From: Ambrosia x helenae
Lineage: Eukaryota; Streptophyta; Magnoliopsida; Asterales; Asteraceae
DNA: 64,000 nucleotides
Direction: 5' to 3'
Assembly: GCA_030844895.1 (NCBI GenBank)
Contig: CM061227.1
Coordinates: 2,505,153 to 2,569,152, forward strand
The notes under the pieces were generated by a model, which saw nothing but the letters and a program-made list of their open reading frames with translations, was not told the DNA's origin and searched no databases. The position numbers were made by a program, and so were the translations under genes. Shown one piece after another: positions 33,672 through 44,430 of the stretch (position 1 is its first letter; each line of letters starts with the position of its first letter).

Positions 33672-36600
33672 TCATCTTCTCCTTCGAATTATTGATAAGA
33701 TCTGGTTGCTTGTCATCGACTTCCTAAACAATGCACCACGTCTACTCACGCGTTTATCCTGTTACAAATTCGATTAACGATCAATATAAGTTGTGGATTC
33801 AAGGTTTATAGGGTTTTTGGTTGATCATAGGAACATATATCACCTGTAATTGAAATGACGCTGCTTGAGGTTTTGCCTGGGTTGACAAGTTATCATGGAC
33901 CGGCAAAGCTGTAACCATACAAAAGATGTTGAATCATTAAGTTGGACCTTTTAATGGTTAATTTTCTTATCCCACGTTGGTAGGAGTGTCTCATTAAGGT
34001 TTAGCCTAGTTCAGTGCTTAATAGTTTAGTGTTTAATGGTTCAGCAACATTCCAAATTTTAATGGTTCAGCCTTAACAATTTCATTCAGAAGCTGAAACA
34101 AACGCACTAAATGCTGAATCATTCGATGCTGAATAATTCAGAGCCTCATTAAGAGGCTTACCAAACAGCCCATAAATACAGGGCATAGTGGTGTCATGAA
34201 AAACCTTGTAAAACAAATTATGTGTTATATAATATCATATGAATGTTTTTCATGTCATGGTTTCCCAAAAATCAAGTAACATTGATTCACCCAACATTTT
34301 TGAAAAGTGGCACAAGTAAAGAAAATCTTATATTTGTCATCGCTAAGAGCATTCACAATAGCTTCTTCAAATTTATGTGAGAGAAGCCTTCATAATTTGA
34401 TAAGTGGTAGTAAATGGTTATGAGTGGAGGAGAGAGAAAAATTACTATTTATCAGTAAATTTGGAGGAGGTACTGTTCACCCTATATAATTTTTTAATAT
34501 TTTTAAAAATGGTTGTGGGTAGAGGAGAGAGAAAAGGTAATGATAAAAGTATAAAATAATTATTTTTAAATAGAAAACGAGAGAGAAATGAGGTGATTTT
34601 TAATGTAATATGTGGCTGTGAGTGATTGTGAATAGATGGAGATGAAGAAAATTTGGAGAAGCTATTGTGAATGCTCTAATATACTTGTTTAGATATTAGA
34701 TTCCTACCTGAAAGCGCCAAGGAAGCAGTTGCCTTGTCATCAATTTCGGATTCGCTAAATTGAGATGATGACTTGTATATACAAGTGTAAAAGAAGAGAG
34801 GAACTTCCTCGTCGATTTTAAACCCGTGCTTATTGTTTTCGGTGTTTGCAACAATCTCACTCCCCGCGTTTTGAATCAAAACATCTGAGACGGCTGGTAA
34901 AAAAAAAAAGAAGAATCGAGTTTAGAAATAAAATCTATAGCGTCTAAGATACTTATCGATTTTTTTACGTACACTACCACAAAATTGAGTATTCGTGTAA
35001 AAAATTAACAAAACAAATGTAGCGAAAGGAGTAAATTGAAGATCTTACGGGGTTTTAGATAACGAGAATTGTATCGTGGGATCTCTGACCTCCAAGCAAG
35101 TTTAGCTAGAGCAAGCTTGTCGGAATATTCTTGGCAGATAAAGAGTTTCTGGTTGAATAAAAAGATATCTTAAATAAATAGAAATTTTTAATGACTTTTT
35201 TTTACCATTTTTTTTTGAACGACCAACTAAAGTATTGCCGGGTACTCCGTGTATTTAGATTTTTTTTTTAATGTTAATGATCATGTGTTATTAAAGAAAA
35301 ATTAGATAAAATAAAAATTAAGTTAGTTAAAGACGTCTACGGTGAAAGAAATTAAAAGAAACATTACCGCAATGGTCTTTTACTTCATATAACATTGACC
35401 AAAAAATAACCCAACATATATCGATGTGTCTAATTGTCTATGTTTTATATAGTAGACTGAAATTACACAAATTTAGTACATATAACTTGTGACACAAATT
35501 TACGACATTCAGGCTTTTTTATTAGAGTAAAGTACACGAATGGTCCTCTTAATTTATCAAAATTTTGGACTTGGTTTCTAGCTTTTCAAAAGTACGCAAA
35601 TAATTCATGTGGTTTGGACTTTGTCATGCATTTACAACGAAAAAAATCTAAAGGTTTCAATAGGCCCAAATTATGAATAAAATGCATTACATAGTACAAA
35701 TCAAATGAAATGAAATGAAACATTACCGTAATAGTCTTTTACTTCATATAACATTGACCAAAAAATAACCCAACTATACACATATGTCTATGTTTTATAT
35801 AGTAGGCTGAAATTACCCGAATTTAGTACATGTAACTTGTGACGCAAATTTACGACATTTAAGTATTTTTTTATTAGAGTAAAATACACGATTGATCCTC
35901 TTGGTTTACCAAAATTTTGGACTTGCTCTCTAGGTTTTCAAAAGTATGCAAATAATTCATGTGGTTTGGACTTTATTAAGCATTTAGTCCACAACCAACA
36001 AATTTAAATGTTTTAGTAGGCCCAAATTATGGATAAAATGTGTTACGTAGTGCAAACCACATGGACAAGTCGTATAAATGGATCATCCGTGTGCTATACT
36101 CTTTTTTTTATGTGGTTTATCACGTGGTTCTGAATTGTTTAGGTGATCTATAAGAAGGTTTGTGGGAGATTTGAACTTGACATTTGATTTGTAAAATCCT
36201 GTAAAAATGGTGAAAAGGCAAAATTGGTCAAAACACGATTCTAGCGTTCTTTCTTTTCTTTTCCTTTTTTGGTAGAACGGTAAGCGTAAAAATGTATAGG
36301 TTTAATTTAGGAGTAGTTGCACAGAGTGTTAGTTTTCTGTAAAAAAGAAAAAAAAAACTTATATCACAAACTTACATCATGTAAATGTTAACTCGAGGGG
36401 TCAAATATTACTTAGTTTCTTGTCAATTTGAAGTGAAAGATGTTACTTATGTAACGTTTCTCTAAAAGTGTGGGGAGTGGAGGGTGGGTTGACAATCCAA
36501 GCCCCAAATACCACCCCCCATTGTTGGGCGTGGCCGTGACCCCTGTGGTGCATTTGTGTGTGTGTGTGTGTGGGAGGGGGGGGGGGGAGGTGAGGTTGGA

Positions 36601-38883
36601 GGATGTTGATTGGTTGTTGTTGGTGAGGTTGGAGGATGTTGATTGGTTGTTTTTTTTTTTTTTTTTTTGAAAAAATAAATAAATAACCTTTGCAACATTT
36701 AAAATCCAAGCCCAACCCTCTTAACTCCCCTACCTTTTAGGGGCTTTTGTGTTATGGAGCCTACTATAGCCCATGGCAACTCATGCCCCAACTCCCTTCG
36801 TCTAACAAAGTTGTTAATTACTTCAATATTTTATAAAAAACCATTGACTAAAAAAAAGTCAAAATAACAACAAACCTGTTTTAGAAGATCAATTCTGACT
36901 TCAGTTTGAGAGACTGTGTCAATTTCTGCTTCAGAAATATGCTGATCAAGATTTGCTGAAACATTTCCAAGATGATCCACAACTGCAACCACTGCCTTAC
37001 ACACATACTCCTTGGTGTTCTCCACAACTCTACATGCAAATTAACTTTTTAATTAATTAATTGTGCTTTGTATCTTGTACATCATGCAGTAAAAGTTGTA
37101 TTATCAAAAGCTATATAAAAAAAAGGTATATAAAAAGCTAACTTTTTTGGTTTCTAAATACATAAAACAAACACAACCCTGGTTCCTTCATGATCCTAAA
37201 ATATGGTTGACCTGAATTATGGGTAGTGAAAAATTATGAAAACATTACACACCACTAGAGGTGAGCAAATCAGTTTTTTTTTGCCGAACCGGTTTCGGTT
37301 TCAAACCGGTTCCTGGCCGAACCGGTTTCGGTTCCAAACCGGTTCGGTTTTGGACCGGTTTTGTCGATTCGTAAGACCGGTTTCGGTTCGGTTTCAGTTT
37401 CGGTTTGTTTCGGTTCTTAATCGGTTTTTTCGCGCACTTTTTAAAATCGTATAAATTACATAAAATTTAACTTTTAATAACTTTTAGGGTTTTTAAAGAA
37501 GGAAATTGAATATTAATACAAAAAAAAACAATGTTTTATTTGTGTTTATGGCAAAAAAATGTATTTTTCTTGAACCGGTTTTGGTTCGGTTTCGGTTTTT
37601 TACCGGTTTCGGTCGGTTTTTAGCAATACCGATTTCGATTCGGTTCCGGTTTGTGTACCGGTTCCGGTTCGGTTTCGGTTTCTTTTGACCGGTTTTAGGC
37701 CGGTTTTCAGTTCGGTTCGGTTTGAGATTTTTTTAGTGCCGGTTTCACGTGAAACCGGTTTTGACCGGTTTCGGTTCCCAAACCGGTTTTTTTTGCTCAC
37801 CTCTACACACCACACCAGAAGTAAAAAAAAAAGTGAGTGGGAATGTGAAAAAAAAGTAAAAACTTATATAAATATAAAAAACTTATCATATATATAAAGG
37901 TAAACAAAAGTGACTGAGAACTCATGACTACGTGACCTTCATGTGACAGAAACTTTATTATGTGGCAGTCAAAAATTTGTGTAACCATAACACATAAGAC
38001 TATGGGGTGTGGTTCCCCTTCCCCCTTCTTTCCCCTTGTCCACATCAGCGCCACATCATCTTCCCCTTCTCCTTCCCCTTCTAGGGGAAATGGTTCCCCA
38101 TTCTTCCCCCTTCCCCTTTCCTTTTTATAATAATTTTTCTTACATAAAAAGACAAAAAGAATATATATATAATATTAGATTTCTTGGATTTTGCATCGGG
38201 GAGATCGGGGAGAATCTCCCGTGGACACCGATGGCACATCGGGGGGGGCGGTGTTCCCCTTCGGGGAAATTGCCACCTCACCCTTCCCGATCACTTCCCC
38301 TTCCCATACCCCATAGTCTAACATTATAAAGGTAAAACTTGATATAAATATAAAATAAATAAATACAAAGGAGATACTGACAAATGCTTCTGATTAGAAT
38401 TCAAAAAGTTGGATTCACAATATCCTGCTGCTGCATGAAGCTGTGAACATAAACCCTTCAATTCCTGCATACACCACAAAAGAAACATCCAAAATTCTAT
38501 AAAAAAAAATTCATGTCTAATATATTTTTTTTAAACAAACACGAAGCGCTCCCACACAAACGCCCCTCTATGTTCATGAAATGTATCGAAAACATAATTA
38601 ACTTAAACGCGTGAAATCCATATTATCAAAACAATAATAATATGGGTGGCGGCGCAGCTTGTTGCCCGCTTACCCGTTATCTTGATGTAATTTTCTTTAT
38701 CTGGGAATGAAAATTCACTTTGAATTCAAAAAAAATAAAATAATAATAATAATTCGACTATATATATCAGTAAAAGGTGAAATGAAGTAAACTTACTAGG
38801 AGAGATTTGGTGAACTTTGAGTGGTTTTGTGGTTCAGTTTCTTTGTGTTCTGGTTGAGATGATTGTGAATCCTCTTCCATCAT
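33672..38883 (-). CDS. ABIL: ABIL protein (Abl-interactor-like, SCAR/WAVE complex subunit)
   Basis: Plant ABIL proteins are subunits of the SCAR/WAVE complex, which activates ARP2/3 actin nucleation and shapes epidermal cells and trichomes. Seven exons on the minus strand: 38797-38883, 38382-38464, 36876-37029, 35049-35148, 34708-34893, 33844-33908, 33672-33758. All have GT-AG ends, the phases agree, and they give 253 residues. The conserved helical ABI region spans about residues 23-115: SKFTKSLLELK, QLHAAAGYCESNFL, QKHLVVENTKEYV, AVVAVVDHLG, then LFICQEYSDK. The N-terminal 22 residues are polar and the C-terminus is basic (RVSRRG, IIRRRR), as is common in the family. The middle (143-225) is variable. 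No SH3 domain is seen, as expected for plant ABILs. Introns are crowded with MITEs. The exact ABIL subgroup is not resolved. Exon 2's donor (GTCAGT) was chosen because it restores the conserved LVVEN. Confidence 0.88.
33935..34175. repeat. Degenerate Harbinger-related repeat in ABIL intron 5
   Basis: Its right half (aatgctgaatcatt, cagagcctcattaa) matches the right half of the MITE at 30493-30701. Clean ends and TSD were not found. Confidence 0.5.
34347..34676. mobile_element. PIF/Harbinger-type MITE, 330 bp, in ABIL intron 5
   Basis: Perfect inverted ends gagcattcacaatagcttct (left) and the near-perfect inverse on the right, with TSD taa (34344-34346 and 34677-34679). It stops only 32 bp from the donor end of exon 5. 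Confidence 0.85.
35359..36064. repeat. Tandem duplication of about 360 bp in ABIL intron 3
   Basis: Copies at about 35359-35705 and 35718-36064 share long blocks (cttcatataacattgacca, gtgacacaaatttacgac / gtgacgcaaatttacgac, aataattcatgtggtttgg). They differ by scattered substitutions and small indels, so this is an older duplication. Confidence 0.85.
36559..36669. repeat. Low-complexity GT, poly-G and poly-T tracts
   Basis: A GT microsatellite and a G run (36559-36590) are followed by two copies of gttggaggatgttgattggt and a long T run, inside ABIL intron 3. Open frames across it are artefacts. Confidence 0.85.
37256..37805. mobile_element. hAT-type MITE, 550 bp, in ABIL intron 2
   Basis: Perfect ends tagaggtgagcaaa / ...ttgctcacctcta and perfect 8-bp TSD cacaccac (37248-37255 and 37806-37813). 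The interior is a degenerate array of accggtttcggtt-like units, in contrast with the AT-rich intron around it. Confidence 0.93.
37998..38318. mobile_element. PIF/Harbinger-type MITE, 321 bp, in ABIL intron 2
   Basis: Inverted ends gactatggggt / ...accccatagtc with TSD taa (37995-37997 and 38319-38321). The ends are rich in C on one side and G on the other. Confidence 0.85.
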
Positions 38884-39605
38884 CTTGCTTTATGTTCTCA
38901 CAAGTCACAACTGTCTTAGTGTCTTCTACACATGTCTCTGTCTAGCTCTTTATAATATATATACACACACACAACACATATATGATAGATATGTTATATA
39001 TTATAAGGTAGGTATATGTTTGTGTTCAAATGAAAATCCCTGAGTATTTTGGAACTATCTGATTCACAAATGAATACATATGCATTCAAACAAGTGTACT
39101 ATATGTGAAGTCACTATAAACTATATTATATACATGATTTATTGGTGGATGCTCTATTTTTTATTTGTATTCACTAGTGGATAAATTTATTCCTAATAGT
39201 TCTCTTTATTTTATTTTATGAGAAGTGTAAGAAGTTTATATAAACCGTTAGAGTAACGCAACACAATGTCATAACGAAACAGTGAGGAATTTTTAATTAC
39301 GCACGGGTTAGTTATGAATAAAATAACAAAAAAAGAAAAATTCACAATTGTTGACTTTTTATCTTGTTTTACTATTTTATAACTTTTTTCCGGTTAAGTA
39401 TAATATTGCTATATATAGCGACATTATTTTTTTTAAACTAATTTTAGGCTGGGAAATGTAAGAATTGCATAAAACACTTATACGCAATGGGGTAAGTGCT
39501 TATGTAACTATCTTTTATATCACACTTAAAACAAAATGTACACATGTATTATGCAGTTCTTGTAGTTTTCTACTTATTATTGGTTGTGAAATGAACGCCC
39601 CTCTC
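38884..39605. promoter_or_regulatory. ABIL upstream region
   Basis: On the minus strand a TATA-like tatatattataaa lies near 38950-38965, about 70-80 bp before the ABIL start codon. Further upstream is AT-rich spacer. Confidence 0.45.
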
Positions 39606-39782
39606 CAGGGGCGGATATATAGTAATAGCAGGGGGTGCGGACGTTGCGGCTCAACTTTGCGCGCGTAGTGGAAAATTAGTGAAAAATTTGTTTTTTTTTT
39701 ACGAAATTTGAAAAACGTTGCTACTAAAATGAAAAAAATTAAAAAACGTTACTACTGAAAAATGTTTCTAGATCCGCCACTG
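39606..39782. mobile_element. hAT-type MITE, 177 bp, intact
   Basis: caggggcgga...tccgccactg ends with a perfect 8-bp TSD cccctctc (39598-39605 and 39783-39790). It is the uninterrupted sister of the copy in the HSFC1 intron and gives the empty-site reference for the nested insertion there. Confidence 0.95.
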
Positions 39783-39790
39783 CCCCTCTC

Positions 39791-41394
39791 TCTACACACA
39801 TGCGTAAATAAATTATTTTTGATCATCCTCGTTATAACCCTTTTTTTATCTTTGATTTTGTCAATCTATAATTATTTTGTTGATCTTCTTGATGTTAATT
39901 TAAAAAACCAACAATATTAAGAGACCAAATAAGGGTGTGTTGTCTGGCATGACACACAATAATTAACATCCAACAAGAAGACAATATTTTGGCCAGTTCA
40001 CTCTCGTGACACTTTTGTGCTTTCAGCTCTTTTTATCCTTTTTTTCTCAAGGAAAAAAAAAACAATATTATTTTATAGTTATAACTAAATTATAGAAAAT
40101 AATATTCATTTGCTTTCAAGAATAACTGATATATATATGAATTATGAAGTTTTTAGAAATAAAGACAGCTTGGAAGTTGGAGTGAAATCTGTTTGGTTTT
40201 TTCAAGAGAATGTTTTTATTTAATTTATTTTATTAAATTTATTAATTAAATTAAACTAAAGTTATAAGTACACTAATTTAAAGCGTTTAAAGATGAATAA
40301 TAATTGGCGAATAATAAAAGAAAAAGGCTATTAACATTAACATTATCATGTGATAGGATTACAGGACCATTGGTCCCACAAATCACATGCAATTCTACTA
40401 TCTAGTATATACCTTTGTCAAAAACAATATTTATTTATGATAGTGGAATGTATTAGATATTTTAATTCATTTTTAGCATCTAAATTTATTTTTATAAAAT
40501 GGTAAACACAATATAAGGCTTATAGCCAAGATTGAGTGAATATGAATGTTGGGCACATGGGGGCTCTTTAAGTAAATTAGACTCCATTGAATTCCTATAA
40601 AATGTCAATCTAGATGCACATCTAACACTTGGTTTAAAAAATAAAATAGAGAAATCAATTGTCAAAAATGGTTGGTCATTCTATACGTTTGTTAAAAATG
40701 GACCAACCGATAAAACTTAGAATATTTCGATTTCGGTTACGAGCTAATAGATTGGAGATAGATGAATTGATCAGTTTTAAATGGAAAAACAAACATGTGG
40801 AATACCAACTACACTTGTCTCATGGGTTGTTGGTCAACAATCTGTATTTTGTTAAAACCGGACACACCAGCTGAACCAATTAATCATCCGAATTACTGGT
40901 TTGAAAGCCTTACTTAATGTTACTAAACTATTCTCTCTTACCTATGTCTAAACCTGAGACCTCCTCTCTAAAAGGCTAAGAGGTGTTTAAAAAGCCTATC
41001 TGATTCTCAAAACATTTAAAAAAGTGAAGTCACATTTGTATAGCAATTTTGTCATTATCATCTAAATTTCCACCAAATATCCAAGTCATATAATTATAGT
41101 AATAATAATCATGTTTTTTTATCATTTTTTACCAAATTAATAAGGTAAGCAGAATAAAATTAATTTTTAACTTTTTTTTTAAAAAGCAAATAGGATAATA
41201 GCATGGGCTACAAGCCTAAAACCCATTTATTTCATTAACAAACTAAGCCCATGAAATATTACTAGACAGTTTAATAACTAATGGCCCAAGTATAAATCAC
41301 CAAATCTTATTCACATACTTCACATCACTGCCTACCAAATTCGGGACGGATTTGCTAAGAGTGCAGTATTTTTATGCATTTAAATGCAATGTAA
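39791..41394. other. AT-rich intergenic region
   Basis: No gene supported. A 71-codon open frame at 40659-40874 has no family signature. Confidence 0.5.
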
Positions 41395-42935
41395 TTTTTT
41401 TTTTTTTTGAACAGTAAATTTCATTCAACAAAAGCGCATCCTCAAAACAAGGACCGCCGACAACGATTTACAACATATACAAGGGGTATTTGACCCATTC
41501 CTTCCACATAATGGTCTTAAACCTAGAACGACTTTTAATCCATAAGAATGACAAAGATTTAATTTGAGCTACAACCTCCATCACTTTTGGATTCTTATTT
41601 TGAAACGCCTTTTCATTCCTCTCTTTCCATATGAACCAACAAGATACCATGACAATACAACGAACCAGTTTCCTAGCCCATTTATCTTGACTGGCCCATT
41701 CATGAAGCTTGAGAATATCCCTGAAATCAAATAGAGGAGCTGGAAAAATTCTGCACCAATTCCATACAAAGGACCATATACCATAGGAAAAACCGCATCC
41801 GGTAAATAAGTGATCTACGCTTTCTGCCCCAGTATCACACAACACACAGCTAGTATCCGTAATATTTATTTTTCTTCTTACCAAAGCAATACGGGTCGGA
41901 AGGCGATCAAGCTCCGCACGCCACATAAAAACATTAACCTTAACCGGTATCCAATTCTCCCACTGCATTAGCTGATTTCTCATAGTTTCCTTATCTGCCT
42001 TGAGCCGTTTTTTAACATCGGCAACTGAGAACTCGGACTGAACAGTATCGTATCCCCATTGCCAATAGTCATCCGAAGCCGAGAGCTTTAAATGTGAGCC
42101 TATTTCAAATAGTTCCTGCTGTTCAGAAATTTCGGCAACAGACTCAGGCCCACGTGACCAGCTTGGCTGGAAAAATATTATCCCATCAATAAGCTTAAAC
42201 CGTTGATTAATGAAACAACTCTTGTTTTTCTCCAACACGAACAGATTTGGCCATCTATCTCGAAGAGGCACCGAACCAAACCACTGATCTAGCCAGAATC
42301 TAATAGACGAACCGTCCCCGACTTTACCAACGATCATTCTATGAAGAGCCATTTGCTGAATCCGCGTTCTACTCAGCAGTGCCACAATAGATTTCCAGCA
42401 TCCAGTTAAGGAGTTTTTCATCGGCAAAAAACTCCATCTACCACGACCACCATGAATACACTCTATCACTTTTCTCCACATACTATTTTTTTCAGTTCTG
42501 AACCTCCATGCCCACTTTGAAAGAAGAGCAACATTTACGTCATTCAAATTAGAAACCCCCAATCCTCCATTCTTTTTCGATGTAGTAACAAGGTCCCAAG
42601 CAACCCAATGAATCTTGTTGACATTACTACCCCCTGCCCACAGAAATTTTCTCATAATGCTATGCAAAGTATCGATCACTTTACTCGGAGCTTTATAAAG
42701 GGAGAGATAATAAATAGGAAGTGAAGATAACACCGATTTGATGAGTGTAAGCCTTCCGCCAATAGACAAGGTTTTGGCTTTCCAAGTGGTTAGCCGGTTT
42801 TGTACCGTGTCTATCACCGGAAGCCAATGAGCAATGCGGTTCATATTACAACCCACTTTTATCCCCAGATAATCAAAAGGTAAATTCCCCACCTTGCACC
42901 CAAAATTGGAGGCCATCGATGTCACAGCTTCATAT
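41395..42935 (-). pseudogene. 5'-truncated LINE (L1-type), 3' part of ORF2
   Basis: A long minus-strand frame (41468 to about 42935, open to 42985) encodes the C-terminal part of a plant L1 ORF2 protein: the RT thumb region with LPFDYLGIKVG, LSIGGRLTLIKSVLSSLPIYYLS, then a zf-RVT-type domain with CVLCDTGAESVDHLFTGC and FIWKERNEKAFQNK. The endonuclease and RT catalytic core are missing, so it is dead on arrival, as expected from incomplete target-primed reverse transcription. A 14-base T run at 41395-41408 is the poly-A tail on the other strand. The remaining frame is uninterrupted, which suggests a fairly young copy. I could not find the TSD. Confidence 0.9.
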
Positions 42936-42985
42936 TTATAATAGTCAAAATCAAAATAAACAATTACAACATGAATAGATTTCAA

Positions 42986-43908
42986 ATAACGAAAACTATT
43001 GTAAACTAGTAGTGTACTCGTTTGCTGGGACGTGCTTTTGAAAATTACAACATTTAAACTAGTGTATATTGAAGACCCTGATAATGTTTTATCACACTGG
43101 GGTTAGTATATGCAGAACATGTTTCGTAATCCCGAATTACACGATTGAACAAATAGCAGTTTGTTTGCAACTGATTCTTATACCCTACACATAATATCTA
43201 TCTATATTACCTTATGAATGAATTCGTGTGGGCAAGAATGTAATTTTACTTCAGTTTTAAGACATGGACAACAATGTAATTTTACTTCAGTTTTAAAACA
43301 TGGATAACAATGTAATTTAACTTCGATTTTAAGTCATTTTAGAACATCTATACTACATCTGGTAAAAGTGTTGATGTATCAACAGCTAGCCATTTACAGC
43401 TTTGTTCCTCTTGTTTACAAATCTATACACATCCTACATCGGATATGAAAAGAAATATGGATGAAAGAAATGACTGAATAATGTTCTCTTGGCTTTTCCA
43501 AATAATTCATCCAATCCATAGTTTCGTTGCCCCATATTGATGAAGAAACAAATGTGGAAGGACCACCTACTTTATAAAGTGATGGCCCTGACCAAAACTA
43601 AAATATTCGGTTATCTATCTTTATAAAGTGATGGCCACTATATATTGAGTCTGGCCTAACCAATCTGAAAAAAAGAAATTGGTTCTCGTGACTTTTGACC
43701 CTATCATCTAAAAGTTAAAGCCTCGTCAGACATGGCACCCCTCTACACACACTCACTACACATAGCTTATCAATAAGTTATGTTTTTAACAAAAAGAAAT
43801 CCAAAACGTGACTTATTAAAATTGTTTTTTACACCAAATCGGAAGGAAAACTAAACTAAAGGATTTTGCCTAGTTTTCCTTTCATTTTCTTTCTTTTCCT
43901 TCCTTTAC
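42986..43908. other. Spacer with a short tandem repeat
   Basis: About 43233-43335 holds three degenerate units of roughly 43 bp (caatgtaattttacttcag...). About 43833-43908 is copied at 44013-44088. Confidence 0.6.
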
Positions 43909-44293
43909 GCTGTGTTCCCGAGTTAGCTTAAAGAGGGAAAAGAAAGGAAAAGAATTGAAGGAATGGAAGGGAAAGGAAAAGAAAGGATAAATGTTCTTTC
44001 CTTCCGTTTCCTTCCAAATCGGAAGGAAAACTAAACTAAAGGATTTTAACTAGTTTTCCTTTCATTTCCTTTCTTTTCCTTCCTTTAAACTCGGGAACAC
44101 ACCATATTTTGTTTTCCTTTCTTTTCTTTCCTTTAATGAAACTCGGGAACACATCTTTCCTTTCATTTCTTTTCTTTTCTCCCGTTTAGTTAACTCGGGA
44201 ACACAACGTTAATGAAACTCGAGAACACAAACAATTTTTTCCTTCCTTTTATTTCCTTTCTTTTCTCTCGTTTAGTTAACTCGGGAACACAGC
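43909..44293. repeat. Repeat with perfect 17-bp inverted ends, AIM1 promoter
   Basis: gctgtgttcccgagtta at 43909-43925 is exactly inverted at 44277-44293. Further aactcgggaacac copies occur at about 44088, 44140 and 44190, joined by purine- or pyrimidine-only tracts (ctttcctttc and its inverse). It looks like a MITE that has collapsed or expanded. No TSD found. The right end is 137 bp before the AIM1 start codon. Confidence 0.7.
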
Positions 44294-44363
44294 AAACCCA
44301 ACCAAAGAGTTACACACCTTTGTGTCAACCAACTACATATTGTCCACTTTCCACTAACACATG

Positions 44364-44372
44364 TTATAAAAG
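44364..44372 (+). promoter_or_regulatory. Probable TATA box of AIM1
   Basis: ttataaaag 67 bp before the start codon, with no other good TATA motif in the 140 bp between the repeat and the ATG. Confidence 0.5.
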
Positions 44373-44430
44373 ATCTTCTTATTCTTATTATTCTCTGTTT
44401 GACTAATATTACTCAAGCAATTGACCAAAA

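Noticed and set aside
36443..36715. Pro/His-rich frames near a GT microsatellite
   Set aside because: Low-complexity DNA inside an ABIL intron.
37236..37815. Phe/Arg-rich open frames on both strands
   Set aside because: They are translations of the degenerate accggtttcgg interior of a hAT MITE.
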